A stretch of 15,654 nucleotides of DNA, taken from NCBI GenBank assembly GCA_002492415.1, contig DKYK01000057.1, positions 22,276 to 37,929 of the forward strand, in the 5' to 3' direction. Below the pieces are notes generated by a model that saw only the letters and a program-made list of their open reading frames with translations, made no database searches and was not told the DNA's origin. Positions 6,664 to 13,435 of this stretch are shown piece by piece (position 1 is the first letter of the stretch; each line of letters begins with the position of its first letter). The position numbers and the translations under genes were made by a program. The DNA comes from Christensenella sp. UBA7102. Its GTDB lineage: Bacteria; Bacillota; Clostridia; Christensenellales; UBA1750.

Positions 6664-6770
6664 TCACCAATCCGATTAAAATTATAAGAAATAACACGAC
6701 AGCGCAATTTCCGTCAAGCGCATCGAACGCGGATGTGGTATCCTATACACGGCAAGGAGGGAGAAGCGAA

Positions 6771-7607
6771 ATGGATCCATCCGCAAAAGCGGCTGCGGCG
6801 CGCATGAAGGCCTTCATCGACGCGCATCTGGAGCAGCCCGTCACTCTGCAGCAGCTGGCCGCGAACGCCGGCTACTCGCCTTTCTACTGCGTCCGCATCT
6901 TCCGCGAAGCCTTTGGGCGCACACCGGCGGCGTATCTGCGCGCTCGCAGGCTGGGCAGCGCTGCCTGCGAGCTGGCGCGCACCGCAAGAAGCGTCACCGC
7001 CATTGCGCTGGACTTTGAGTTCGGCTCGCACGAAGGCTTTACCCGCGCTTTTGCCCGGCAATTCGGCAAAAGTCCTGCTGCATTTCGTCAACGCGTGAAA
7101 GGAGCAAACAAAATGACCGCAAAAACATTGCCGATTTTCATTCAAATTCTTGACCGGCCCGCGCGCAAGGCCATCATCCAGCGCGCGAAGACCGCGGACG
7201 AATACTGGTCCTACTGCCAGGAGGCGGGCTGCGAGATGTGGGAGGTGCTGGGCGCCATCCCCGAGGCGATGCAGGAACCCAGCGGCATGTGGCTGCCAAA
7301 GCAGATGGCGCCCGAGGGAACGTCCACCTATGTGGCGGGTGTGGAAGTACCTGCGGACTACGCAAGTCCACTGCCCGAGGGCATGGAGCTGATCGATCTG
7401 CCGCCCTGCCGGATGATGCTGTTCCAGGGGCCGCCCTACGATGAGGACGACATGGGAGACGCCATCGGCGCGATGGAAAACGCCATCAACGCCTACGACC
7501 CGACGACGGTGGGATATGCGTTTGCGCCGGAGCTTGCGCCGCGGCAGCAATACGCACCCGAGGGTGACCGCGGCTACATCGAGCTGCGCCCGGTGCGCGA
7601 ACTGTGA
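6771..7607 (+). CDS. AraC family regulator with GyrI-like effector-binding domain
   Basis: Predicted 278 aa. The ATG at 6771 is chosen because AAGGAGGG sits 9 nt upstream. The N-terminal AraC/XylS DNA-binding domain covers about residues 8-108: the first helix-turn-helix is near TLQQLAANAGYSPFYCVRIF, the second near SVTAIALDFEFGSHEGFTRAF, and the module closes with FGKSPAAFRQ. After a short linker the C-terminal part (about 115-278) resembles the GyrI/Rob-type small-molecule binding fold, with CEMWEVLGAIPEAM, TYVAGVEVP and YIELRPV strands. This order is that of the Rob/SoxS-like activators with a C-terminal sensor. The ligand and targets are unknown and no pump or enzyme gene follows. It is divergent from iscR; I could not fix its promoter. 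Confidence 0.9.
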   Translation: MDPSAKAAAARMKAFIDAHLEQPVTLQQLAANAGYSPFYCVRIFREAFGRTPAAYLRARRLGSAACELARTARSVTAIALDFEFGSHEGFTRAFARQFGKSPAAFRQRVKGANKMTAKTLPIFIQILDRPARKAIIQRAKTADEYWSYCQEAGCEMWEVLGAIPEAMQEPSGMWLPKQMAPEGTSTYVAGVEVPADYASPLPEGMELIDLPPCRMMLFQGPPYDEDDMGDAIGAMENAINAYDPTTVGYAFAPELAPRQQYAPEGDRGYIELRPVREL

Positions 7608-7648
7608 AATGGATCGAAAAGGACGGAACCTCCTCTTTTTGACAGTCT

Positions 7649-7675
7649 GGGGCCCTTCCAACCTGGAAGGGCCCC
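7649..7675. terminator. Perfect hairpin between converging genes, likely bidirectional terminator
   Basis: A 12-bp perfect stem (GGGGCCCTTCCA, 7649-7660, with 7664-7675) has a 3-nt loop. It lies between the AraC gene (stop 7607) and cotH (stop 7715). Neither side has a real T run, so it may act as a processing or weak termination site for both converging transcripts. Confidence 0.55.
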
Positions 7676-7714
7676 AACCATATTCCCCTTGATTTACAAA
7701 AGAGTGATACGCAT

Positions 7715-9601
7715 TCAGCGTTTTCTTGGTCTGCGGCGATAGAACAGCGCAAACAGGAGAGCCGCCAGCATGACGACGAAGCAGACGCCGCTGGTAACCA
7801 GCGCTTCAACAGACGTTTCTCCTTGTCCGCTCCCGTTCATTCCGGAGATCGTTCCCGCTGCGGGCCCGCTCCAGTTGCGCCGCTGCGTTTCCTCGGAGGA
7901 ATTACCAGGCGGATTTGACCCATTGAATGGCGCACCGTCTGGAAAGCCCGTGAAGCCGTCAGAATCATCCGGCGCTTTTTCGCCGCCATCGGCAGAAGAC
8001 GCGCCCTGCGGCATTTCCCCAGGCTGCCCACCCTTGTCGTCCGGGCCAAAGCTGCCGCCCCCGCCCGTGTTCATGCTGCCCATGACGGACAGGTCGATCT
8101 GCGAGGCGTCAATGAGCGCTTCGGAGCCGCGCTGCTCGCTGTCAGTAGAGGGGATGCTGCCGTCCAGCTGCCCCTGTATGGACTGCCCGCGCAGACTCAC
8201 GACCTCATACAGCGTGTCTGCGGCGGCCAGATACTCCTCGTAGGAGTAAAAGGCTGTGGGATCGCTCTCCACGAGTACGTCGATCTGGCTTCGAGTCCGG
8301 CTGTAGAATGCATCAAACCCGCCATCCTGAATGTAGCGCACCACCTGCTCCAGGGCGGCAGAATAGGCGTCGTGATGCTCTTCATCGGCGAGTAGGCTGT
8401 CAAAGAAGTCTGTGCCGTTCCATGCCTCGTCGATGGCGCCGTTGACCACGCTTGCGGCATCGCCGCCGCCCATGCCGCCAAAGGCCAGGTTATAATCCCA
8501 CGGCAGAAGGTTGAGCCGGCCGTTGTCCTCATAGAGGTAATAGTTGTGCGCCATACTGCCGCTGAGACTGTCTGCATTTTCAGAAAAGATGTGCACAGCC
8601 ATATAGTTCACCAAGTTGTCGACGTCCATGTACCGTTCCAAATCCACACCTTCGGAAATGTTCTTCAGCGCGGCGACCACGCGCTTGTGGTCCCCGTCGC
8701 CGGTTTTTGTCACCTCGCCGTCCCAAATCGCGGAATAGCTGTCCAGCTGGTCGTCGATATAGTTTAGGTTGCTGCCATTGCCGCCCATCATGGCGCCGGG
8801 CATGCCTTGTCCGCCCATAAAGCCTGCGCCTTCGGGCTTCTGCATGTCAGACCCCGATGGCTGCCACTCTTCTGCCGTGGGCGCTGCATCGCCTTCGGCC
8901 CTTGGCATATCATGGAAATCCATGCCGTTTCCTTTGAGCATTGCGTTCTGAGCGCCGCCGCCCATGTTCAGGCTATCCGGCTTGTACAGCTCGCCGCCGG
9001 CCGTCCCGTAGTTGCGCAGGAGAAAGCTGTCTTCTACAGCTTCCAGCGCCAGGTACAGACCCCAGTATTCGCCGTTGACGGAGACTTTGGCATAGCTATA
9101 GAGCGACGCATCGGCACCCAGTGCCTTAAACAGGTCGTAGACCAGGGCCTCCTTCATATAGGTGGCGTCGGCATAGCTGTTGTTGAGAATCAGCTTATCC
9201 AATCCGTAGCAGGTCTGGCCCTCTACGAAATGGTCGAACTCCAGCTTCATGCTGTACCGCTCGGTATCCGGGTCGTTCGCGATGGAGGAAAGGCTGGTGT
9301 TGCCCTTGGGACGAATGCCCACCCGATAAAAGGTCTGGCCGCCGATTTCCACGTCGCAAGAAACGTACTCCTCGTCCATGGCGCTGTCCAGCATATCCTG
9401 CCAGTCGTCCTCCCCCATGAGGATGTTGATTTCCAGCACCGTGTCGGGATCGAACAGCTTGCTCTCGTATTCCATGGTCACGCCCGTACCGCCAGCGGCG
9501 GAGACCAGCTGCGTTCCGAACCGCGCGGCACATAGGCACAAAACGACGAAAACGGCCATCAGCGCCGCCGCAAACTTCGCAATCGATCTGCTTGCTATCA
9601 T
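7715..9601 (-). CDS. cotH: CotH kinase family protein, membrane anchored
   Basis: Predicted 628 aa. The ATG at 9601 follows GGGGTAAGGGC and lies 4 bp after the DUF4956 stop; a longer frame upstream overlaps that gene and is rejected. An N-terminal signal or anchor segment covers residues 9-36. The CotH domain follows: TVLEINILMGEDDW near 55, IRPKGNTS near 97-104, LILNNSYAD near 138, GLYLALEAVEDSF near 181, and the metal/ATP region YYLYEDNGRLNLLPWDYN with LAFGG near 354-375. A Gly/Met-rich insert (about 210-280) interrupts the domain, and a long Gly/Pro/Ser-rich linker leads to a C-terminal transmembrane helix (VTSGVCFVVMLAALLFALF) and basic tail. B. subtilis CotH is an atypical protein kinase that phosphorylates coat proteins; this anchored form probably acts outside the membrane. 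Confidence 0.9.
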   Translation of the reverse strand: MIASRSIAKFAAALMAVFVVLCLCAARFGTQLVSAAGGTGVTMEYESKLFDPDTVLEINILMGEDDWQDMLDSAMDEEYVSCDVEIGGQTFYRVGIRPKGNTSLSSIANDPDTERYSMKLEFDHFVEGQTCYGLDKLILNNSYADATYMKEALVYDLFKALGADASLYSYAKVSVNGEYWGLYLALEAVEDSFLLRNYGTAGGELYKPDSLNMGGGAQNAMLKGNGMDFHDMPRAEGDAAPTAEEWQPSGSDMQKPEGAGFMGGQGMPGAMMGGNGSNLNYIDDQLDSYSAIWDGEVTKTGDGDHKRVVAALKNISEGVDLERYMDVDNLVNYMAVHIFSENADSLSGSMAHNYYLYEDNGRLNLLPWDYNLAFGGMGGGDAASVVNGAIDEAWNGTDFFDSLLADEEHHDAYSAALEQVVRYIQDGGFDAFYSRTRSQIDVLVESDPTAFYSYEEYLAAADTLYEVVSLRGQSIQGQLDGSIPSTDSEQRGSEALIDASQIDLSVMGSMNTGGGGSFGPDDKGGQPGEMPQGASSADGGEKAPDDSDGFTGFPDGAPFNGSNPPGNSSEETQRRNWSGPAAGTISGMNGSGQGETSVEALVTSGVCFVVMLAALLFALFYRRRPRKR

Positions 9602-9605
9602 GCCC

Positions 9606-10253
9606 TTACCCCATGTATTCGCCGTTGTAGCTGACCAGCGTGGCGCTGCCCACGCCTGGGATGCTCTGGATGCTGTTGACAAAGGCGGTGGATGCGTCCT
9701 TGGCGCGAAGCTCGGCGGTCAGTTCAATGCCGGTCGCGGTGACGGTTTTGGATTTGACGTTGTAGTGCTGCACCATCTGCGCAAGCGCCTTGTGCACGTC
9801 GCTTTCCGCCGCCTCATCCTGACAGTTCAGCACCAGTATGTAAGGGTTCTCCCGTACCTTGCGGTTGCCGAACAGCAGCAGGATGATGCCAATGACGGCG
9901 GACCCGATCACCGCCAGCGGGATCAGACCGGACCCGACGACGATGCCCGCAGCCAAGGCCCAGAAGAGGAATACGATTTCCACCGGCTCCTTGATGGCGG
10001 ATCGAAAGCGGACGATGGACAGCGCGCCCACCATGCCCAGAGACAGCACCACATTGGAGGTTACCGCCATGATGACCAGCGTCGTGACCAGACTCAGGCC
10101 CACCAGCGTCAAGGCAAATCCGGAGGAATACAGGACGCCGGTCAGCGTCTTTTTATAGATCAGGAAAATAAACAGGCCGAGGACAGTGTCCAAAACGGAG
10201 AACTCCGTCACGCTCTCCAAAAAGCTGGATTTGAAAATATCCTGAAACGTCAT
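9606..10253 (-). CDS. DUF4956 family membrane protein
   Basis: Predicted 215 aa. The ATG at 10253 follows AAAGGAAG. Hydrophobic segments near residues 18-33, 43-63, 94-109 and 111-129 give four spans, followed by a soluble C-terminal domain of about 85 aa with alternating beta-like segments (YILVLNCQDEAAE, TATGIELTAELRAKD). The GALSIVRFRSAIKEP motif after the second span is the hallmark of the family. The function is not established. DUF4956 genes are commonly found beside CotH kinases and VTC-type polyphosphate polymerases; here CotH follows with a 4-bp gap, but the VTC gene is missing and a response-regulator scar lies upstream. The tight spacing suggests the two products work together at the membrane. 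Confidence 0.9.
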   Translation of the reverse strand: MTFQDIFKSSFLESVTEFSVLDTVLGLFIFLIYKKTLTGVLYSSGFALTLVGLSLVTTLVIMAVTSNVVLSLGMVGALSIVRFRSAIKEPVEIVFLFWALAAGIVVGSGLIPLAVIGSAVIGIILLLFGNRKVRENPYILVLNCQDEAAESDVHKALAQMVQHYNVKSKTVTATGIELTAELRAKDASTAFVNSIQSIPGVGSATLVSYNGEYMG

Positions 10254-10274
10254 GCTGCGCGCTTCCTTTCTGCG

Positions 10275-10331
10275 TTATCCGAACCGGCGGCAAGCGCCGT
10301 ATTTTGAAAAAGCCTGCTGCCAGGCGCCTTC
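10275..10331 (-). pseudogene. Possible 3' remnant of the gene that once preceded DUF4956
   Basis: One frame gives an 18-residue tail (EGAWQQAFSKYGACRRFG) ending in TAA, 21 bp before the DUF4956 start, with the DUF4956 ribosome site in the gap. The spacing is that of a normal operon junction, so this may be the last codons of a deleted upstream gene, perhaps a VTC-domain protein. The fragment is too short for identification and the reading is inference. Confidence 0.25.
10307..10325 (-). terminator. Short hairpin with T run after the response-regulator scar
   Basis: On the minus strand GCCTG (10321-10325) pairs with CAGGC (10312-10316) around GCAG, followed by TTTTTC (10307-10311). With only 5 bp it may be weak, but it lies between the promoter and DUF4956 and could attenuate the operon. 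Confidence 0.35.
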
Positions 10332-10389
10332 AGATATGCACCAGCGATTTGAGCAGCCGCGGGTCGTCTTCCGCTACAAGAATTCGCAT
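10330..10389 (-). pseudogene. Truncated OmpR-type response regulator (N-terminal 19 codons only)
   Basis: Read from the ATG at 10389 (a second ATG is at 10392), the frame gives MRILVAEDDPRLLKSLVHI and then TGA. This is the classic first strand and helix of a receiver domain: MRILV plus the acidic pair EDD that binds Mg, then PRLLKSL. GGGGGA lies in the right place for translation from the second ATG. The phosphoacceptor Asp, the rest of the receiver, the DNA-binding domain and any histidine kinase are absent. The next gene is DUF4956, so the remainder was probably lost by deletion. A short leader peptide that merely resembles a receiver is the alternative. Confidence 0.7.
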
Positions 10390-10420
10390 CATGTTCCCCC
10401 AGCCTGAATCTTTTGCCGTT

Positions 10421-10453
10421 ATTATACCCTATCACGCTAAAGCCGTGCTAAAG
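10421..10453 (-). promoter_or_regulatory. TATAAT promoter with CTTTAGC direct repeats (OmpR-type activator site)
   Basis: On the minus strand a perfect TATAAT (10421-10426) has no consensus -35. In its place lie two copies of CTTTAGC (10447-10453 and 10436-10442) with starts 11 bp apart, the spacing of one helical turn typical of OmpR/PhoB-family binding sites. The distal repeat overlaps the -35 position, as in activator-dependent promoters. It would drive the scar and the DUF4956-cotH operon. Confidence 0.6.
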
Positions 10454-10820
10454 ATTTGCCGCCCAAGGCTTCCGTGCTTCAACGCAATTTACCGGTATGG
10501 CGCTATCCGTCCGCTTCACAGCGCAGAATCGAAAAAAATTCGTTGTTTATTCGCTTGGATGTTCAGAATGGCACTTGACAGAATGCGGTACGGATATGGT
10601 ACAATATAATTGAGGGGTTAGAATATAAAATACCCGCGTTATGGTCTATCGCGTTCAATTTTAGAAAATTCGAACTGTATGTGTATTTTAAAGCACTGTT
10701 TATGAATAACACGGCACAAACCCTGCCGATATGCTATCATAGGGACTGTGAAGAGCATACGTTGCGGGGTGCACACTGCGATGCGCTCTTTACAAAAAAA
10801 TTGTAAGGAGAGGGATACCA
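10454..10820. other. Gene-free AT-rich region with a structured leader
   Basis: No convincing gene is seen on either strand. Contents noted: a plus-strand promoter candidate (10575-10605), an imperfect inverted repeat GTTCAATTTT/AAAATTCGAAC (10653-10675), a possible long hairpin whose arms AAGAGC and GCTCTT lie at 10751-10756 and 10785-10790, and a small TTACAA/TTGTAA hairpin (10790-10806) that touches the ribosome site of the next gene. If transcription begins near 10612, the leader is about 210 nt. Confidence 0.5.
10575..10605 (+). promoter_or_regulatory. Candidate promoter for the small secreted protein
   Basis: TTGACA (10575-10580) is followed after 19 bp by TACAAT (10600-10605), which is preceded by TGG, an extended -10 motif. 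The spacing is 2 bp longer than ideal. A TATAAT also overlaps at 10605-10610. Confidence 0.5.
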
Positions 10821-11135
10821 ATGAAAAAAACCAAACTCGTAACCAGTCTCGTGCTCGTTCTCGTTCTGACGTGCTGCATGATGGCGACTTCGTTCGCTGC
10901 AACGGATATCACCTACCAGTGCAACGGAAGCAGTGGTGGTACGTACCGGTCAACGAGCCATTCCTACGGAAATGGACTAAACTGCGATGTCATGATGATG
11001 CAGTCGTACTGCACGCAGTATGTAAGAGGTGTTGCCCGAGGAACGGCTTACCACACGCATAATCATCTGACCTATCACACCGGGTGCTCCATAGGGCAGA
11101 CGAGCGTATGTGGACACGGTAGCGTGCATTCTTAA
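10821..11135 (+). CDS. Small secreted Cys/His-rich protein, unknown
   Basis: Predicted 104 aa. AAGGAGAGGG lies 6 nt before the ATG. Residues 1-26 form a clear signal peptide: KK at the start, a VLVLVLTCC core, and a TSFA cleavage site with further Ala. The mature part is about 78 aa with five cysteines (34, 55, 64, 89, 97) and a His cluster (YHTHNHLTYHTGC, then CGHGSVHS). It has many Gly, Ser, Thr and Tyr residues and no charged repeats or membrane segment. The Cys/His pattern could mean disulfides or metal binding; no known bacteriocin, enzyme or domain is recognised. An intrinsic terminator 24 bp downstream separates it partly from the ABC transporter genes, which run in the same direction. 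It is more AT-rich than the permease genes. Confidence 0.8.
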   Translation: MKKTKLVTSLVLVLVLTCCMMATSFAATDITYQCNGSSGGTYRSTSHSYGNGLNCDVMMMQSYCTQYVRGVARGTAYHTHNHLTYHTGCSIGQTSVCGHGSVHS

Positions 11136-11159
11136 AGGGAATGCGGACTAGGTAGATCC

Positions 11160-11203
11160 ATGCGGCTCGGGAGGAGGCAACTCCCTCCGGGCCGCATATT
11201 TTC
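11160..11203 (+). terminator. Intrinsic terminator after the secreted protein gene
   Basis: ATGCGGC (11160-11166) pairs with GCCGCAT (11191-11197), and the stem continues through CGG/CCG with a bulge towards a GGAGG/CCTCC-containing top. ATTTTC follows. It stands 24 bp from the stop of the secreted protein and may let some readthrough into the transporter genes. Confidence 0.82.
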
Positions 11204-11226
11204 TAAAAGCAGGGAGGACAGGGAAT

Positions 11227-12591
11227 ATGATAGATAAGGGCGGAAAGATTCGTAAAGGCGCGGGTATATTGCTGATTGCAGCGCTGCTCTTTTCGGTGAC
11301 GAGTTGTGTGCAGCAGGAAATACCGGCGCAAAGTCCTTTGCCTTCTCATCCGTTTGAATCGGAGGCACAGGAAAAAGCAGACGAGGCGGACGAAGAAACG
11401 AAATTGATGGTCTATTCTATAGAGAATGATCTAATGTCCATCTATGCAAGAGTCACTTACGAACGGTATGGTGTGCAGGTGATGCTGCCTGAATGGAGCA
11501 ACGAGACAGATGAGCAGATGCTGCTGGATTTTGCCGCAGGAAAAGCAAACTATGACATCGTCTGCATTGACAATGCGCTTGGGAACCTGTACACCGCGGA
11601 TGGGCTGATCGACCGAGGGTATTTTTCGCCCCTCAACGGCGTTGCACAGGTGAAGGAGAGCGTCTTTCATATGCTGCCCGTGCTGCAGAATTGCGTCACG
11701 CGGGACGGCGTGATTTACGCGCTGCCCTATATCGCGCGTACCAAGGTTCTGGAGTATGATCGCGCGCTCTACGATGCGAAAGCGGACGGAGATACCGACC
11801 GGTATTCCCGCCGCACCGGGCGAGCTGTCACCAGCACCTGGCTGCAACAGGTTCCAGAGCAGCAAGAGTATGAAACCTGGGATGAACTGCTGAACGCGTC
11901 GGTGTTGGAAAATGGAAGCGGCGAACTGGCGTGCAATGCCATGCTGGAGCAATACATACTGTCTGCAGATGAAGGAGGGTTCTCGTTTGATTCCGAATCC
12001 TTCCGCAATGCACTTTCTCTAATGAAAATGGCGGATACAATGATGGGTCCGGCTTCTGCTGCGCCCTCTTACATGGGTATTAACTGCTATGCTTACTATA
12101 TGGAAGACTGGTTCAGCGAGGGAGCTAACGGGGAGCTTGTGCTGGAATGCAACGACGTATATGCCCCGCCGACCATCGACGCGCAGGATAGGCTGGCCAT
12201 GGCGTATAGCGCGCTCGCAATCAACGCGTTTTCGGAGAAGCAGGAGGAAGCGCTGCGGTTCCTGGAATGCGCGGCAGACATTGGCTTGAACGGGGACGGA
12301 ACGGAAGAGGGAAAGGAAATTGGCGCAATCCTGAAGTACGGCTCGCCGGACACGGCCGCCTGCTACACGGATGATGCGCATATCCGAGCCATCGCGGGTA
12401 ACGACCCGGAAAATCAGAAGCGCTGGGTGGAGCTGACGCAGCGCCTTGCGCCCATTACCAACACCGGGTACCTGACGTCCTTCTATCTGGAAATCTACCC
12501 GATGTTCCGGGACGGGGCGATTACTGCGGAGCAGTGCGCGCGCATGACGCAGGAGCGGTTTGAAATATACAAAGCGGAACAGGGAAGATGA
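11227..12591 (+). CDS. Extracellular solute-binding lipoprotein of an ABC importer
   Basis: Predicted 454 aa. The N-terminus is a lipoprotein signal: basic start, hydrophobic core (residues 12-23), and a lipobox VTSC with Cys27, followed by a Ser/Pro/acidic linker. The body resembles family-1-like (sugar-type) binding proteins: an early LMVYSIENDLMSIYARVTYE strand-helix, an ANYDIVCIDNALGNLYTADG segment like the YDVV segment of that family, GVIYALPYIA near residue 165, and a C-terminal EALRFLEC helix. The ligand is unknown; a sugar or oligopeptide-like solute is possible. Its TGA lies 4 bp before the first permease. No own promoter was found; transcription probably enters through the upstream terminator or from a promoter I did not see. 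Confidence 0.85.
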   Translation: MIDKGGKIRKGAGILLIAALLFSVTSCVQQEIPAQSPLPSHPFESEAQEKADEADEETKLMVYSIENDLMSIYARVTYERYGVQVMLPEWSNETDEQMLLDFAAGKANYDIVCIDNALGNLYTADGLIDRGYFSPLNGVAQVKESVFHMLPVLQNCVTRDGVIYALPYIARTKVLEYDRALYDAKADGDTDRYSRRTGRAVTSTWLQQVPEQQEYETWDELLNASVLENGSGELACNAMLEQYILSADEGGFSFDSESFRNALSLMKMADTMMGPASAAPSYMGINCYAYYMEDWFSEGANGELVLECNDVYAPPTIDAQDRLAMAYSALAINAFSEKQEEALRFLECAADIGLNGDGTEEGKEIGAILKYGSPDTAACYTDDAHIRAIAGNDPENQKRWVELTQRLAPITNTGYLTSFYLEIYPMFRDGAITAEQCARMTQERFEIYKAEQGR

Positions 12592-12595
12592 TGGG

Positions 12596-13435
12596 ATGAA
12601 GGGAAGACAGGCAAGTGCATATCTGCTGCTCGCGCCGAGCCTGCTCGGGGTGCTGACGTTCTATGTCGTGCCGCTGGCGTGGGGCAGCGCCTTCGCAGTT
12701 TGGTCGCCCGCGAAGGGCTTTCTGGGCGTGCAGGCGCTGGCGGATACGATGGGCAACGCCATGTTCCAACAGGGACTGAGCAACACGCTGCTGTTTCTCA
12801 TCACTGCCGTACCGTTGACGCTGGGGCTCGCGCTGTGTCTGAGCTTTATCGTATATTTTCTTCGTTCGACCTCCGGCTGGGTGCAGAGCCTGCTCTTTTT
12901 GCCCTACATTGTGCCCACCGTCGCGGTGATCTTCATGTTTCGCTGGGCGTTTGATTTCAATGGCGTGATCAACCGGCTGCTGAGCGTATTGGAAATCCCG
13001 CGCGTGATCTGGCTCAGCGGCGCGCAGATGCGGGCGGTCATCCTGTCGCTGTTCGTTTGGAAAAACACGGGCTTTTTTGTGGTGCTGCTCAGCGCGCGGC
13101 TGTCGGGCACGCCCCGCGAGCTTGTGGAGGCGGCACAGCTGGACGGCGCCGGCCGTTGGCGCTGCATCTGGCACATCTATCTGCCGCAGCTGCGCCCGAC
13201 GCTGGTGTTTTCCACGGTGCTGTGCACGGTGCAGGCGTTGGACATCTTCCGCGAGTGCTACCTGCTATCGGGCAACTACCCGGCGCGGGAGGTGTACACG
13301 CTGCAGCATTTTCTGTATAATTGCTTCCATCGGGGGGATTACGCAAGCGCGGCATCGGCGCTTTATGCGCTGCTGCCGGTCATCGCCGGCCTGGTGTGGC
13401 TGCTGCTGAGGGGGGATGCGCGTGAAAAGGCATAG
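12596..13435 (+). CDS. ABC transporter permease, MalF/UgpA type
   Basis: Predicted 279 aa, about six spans. The ATG at 12596 is chosen because AGGGAAG lies 8 nt before it and the product begins MKGRQASAYLLLAPSLLGVL, the usual start of sugar-type permeases of this class; a longer frame overlaps the binding protein. The cytoplasmic EAA loop that docks with the ATPase is clear at about residues 175-198 (ELVEAAQLDGAGRWRCIWHI). Other typical pieces are LLFLPYIVPTVAVIFMFRW and SLFVWKNTGFFVVLL. It forms the heterodimeric membrane channel with the next gene, whose start overlaps its end by 20 bp. No ATPase gene is in the window, so a shared MsmX-like ATPase encoded elsewhere is likely. Confidence 0.93.
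   Translation: MKGRQASAYLLLAPSLLGVLTFYVVPLAWGSAFAVWSPAKGFLGVQALADTMGNAMFQQGLSNTLLFLITAVPLTLGLALCLSFIVYFLRSTSGWVQSLLFLPYIVPTVAVIFMFRWAFDFNGVINRLLSVLEIPRVIWLSGAQMRAVILSLFVWKNTGFFVVLLSARLSGTPRELVEAAQLDGAGRWRCIWHIYLPQLRPTLVFSTVLCTVQALDIFRECYLLSGNYPAREVYTLQHFLYNCFHRGDYASAASALYALLPVIAGLVWLLLRGDAREKA

Noticed and set aside
6714..7661. 315-codon minus-strand frame opposite the AraC regulator
   Set aside because: The opposite strand encodes a clear AraC domain with a good ribosome site; this frame has none.
10250..10435. 61-codon minus-strand frame overlapping the DUF4956 start by ATGA
   Set aside because: The overlap looks like translational coupling, but the frame spans the promoter and the scar and has no ribosome site; the receiver fragment in another frame explains the region better.
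10639..10902. Minus-strand frame of 87 codons over the leader region
   Set aside because: It overlaps the signal-peptide gene on the other strand, lacks a ribosome site and has no protein-like pattern.
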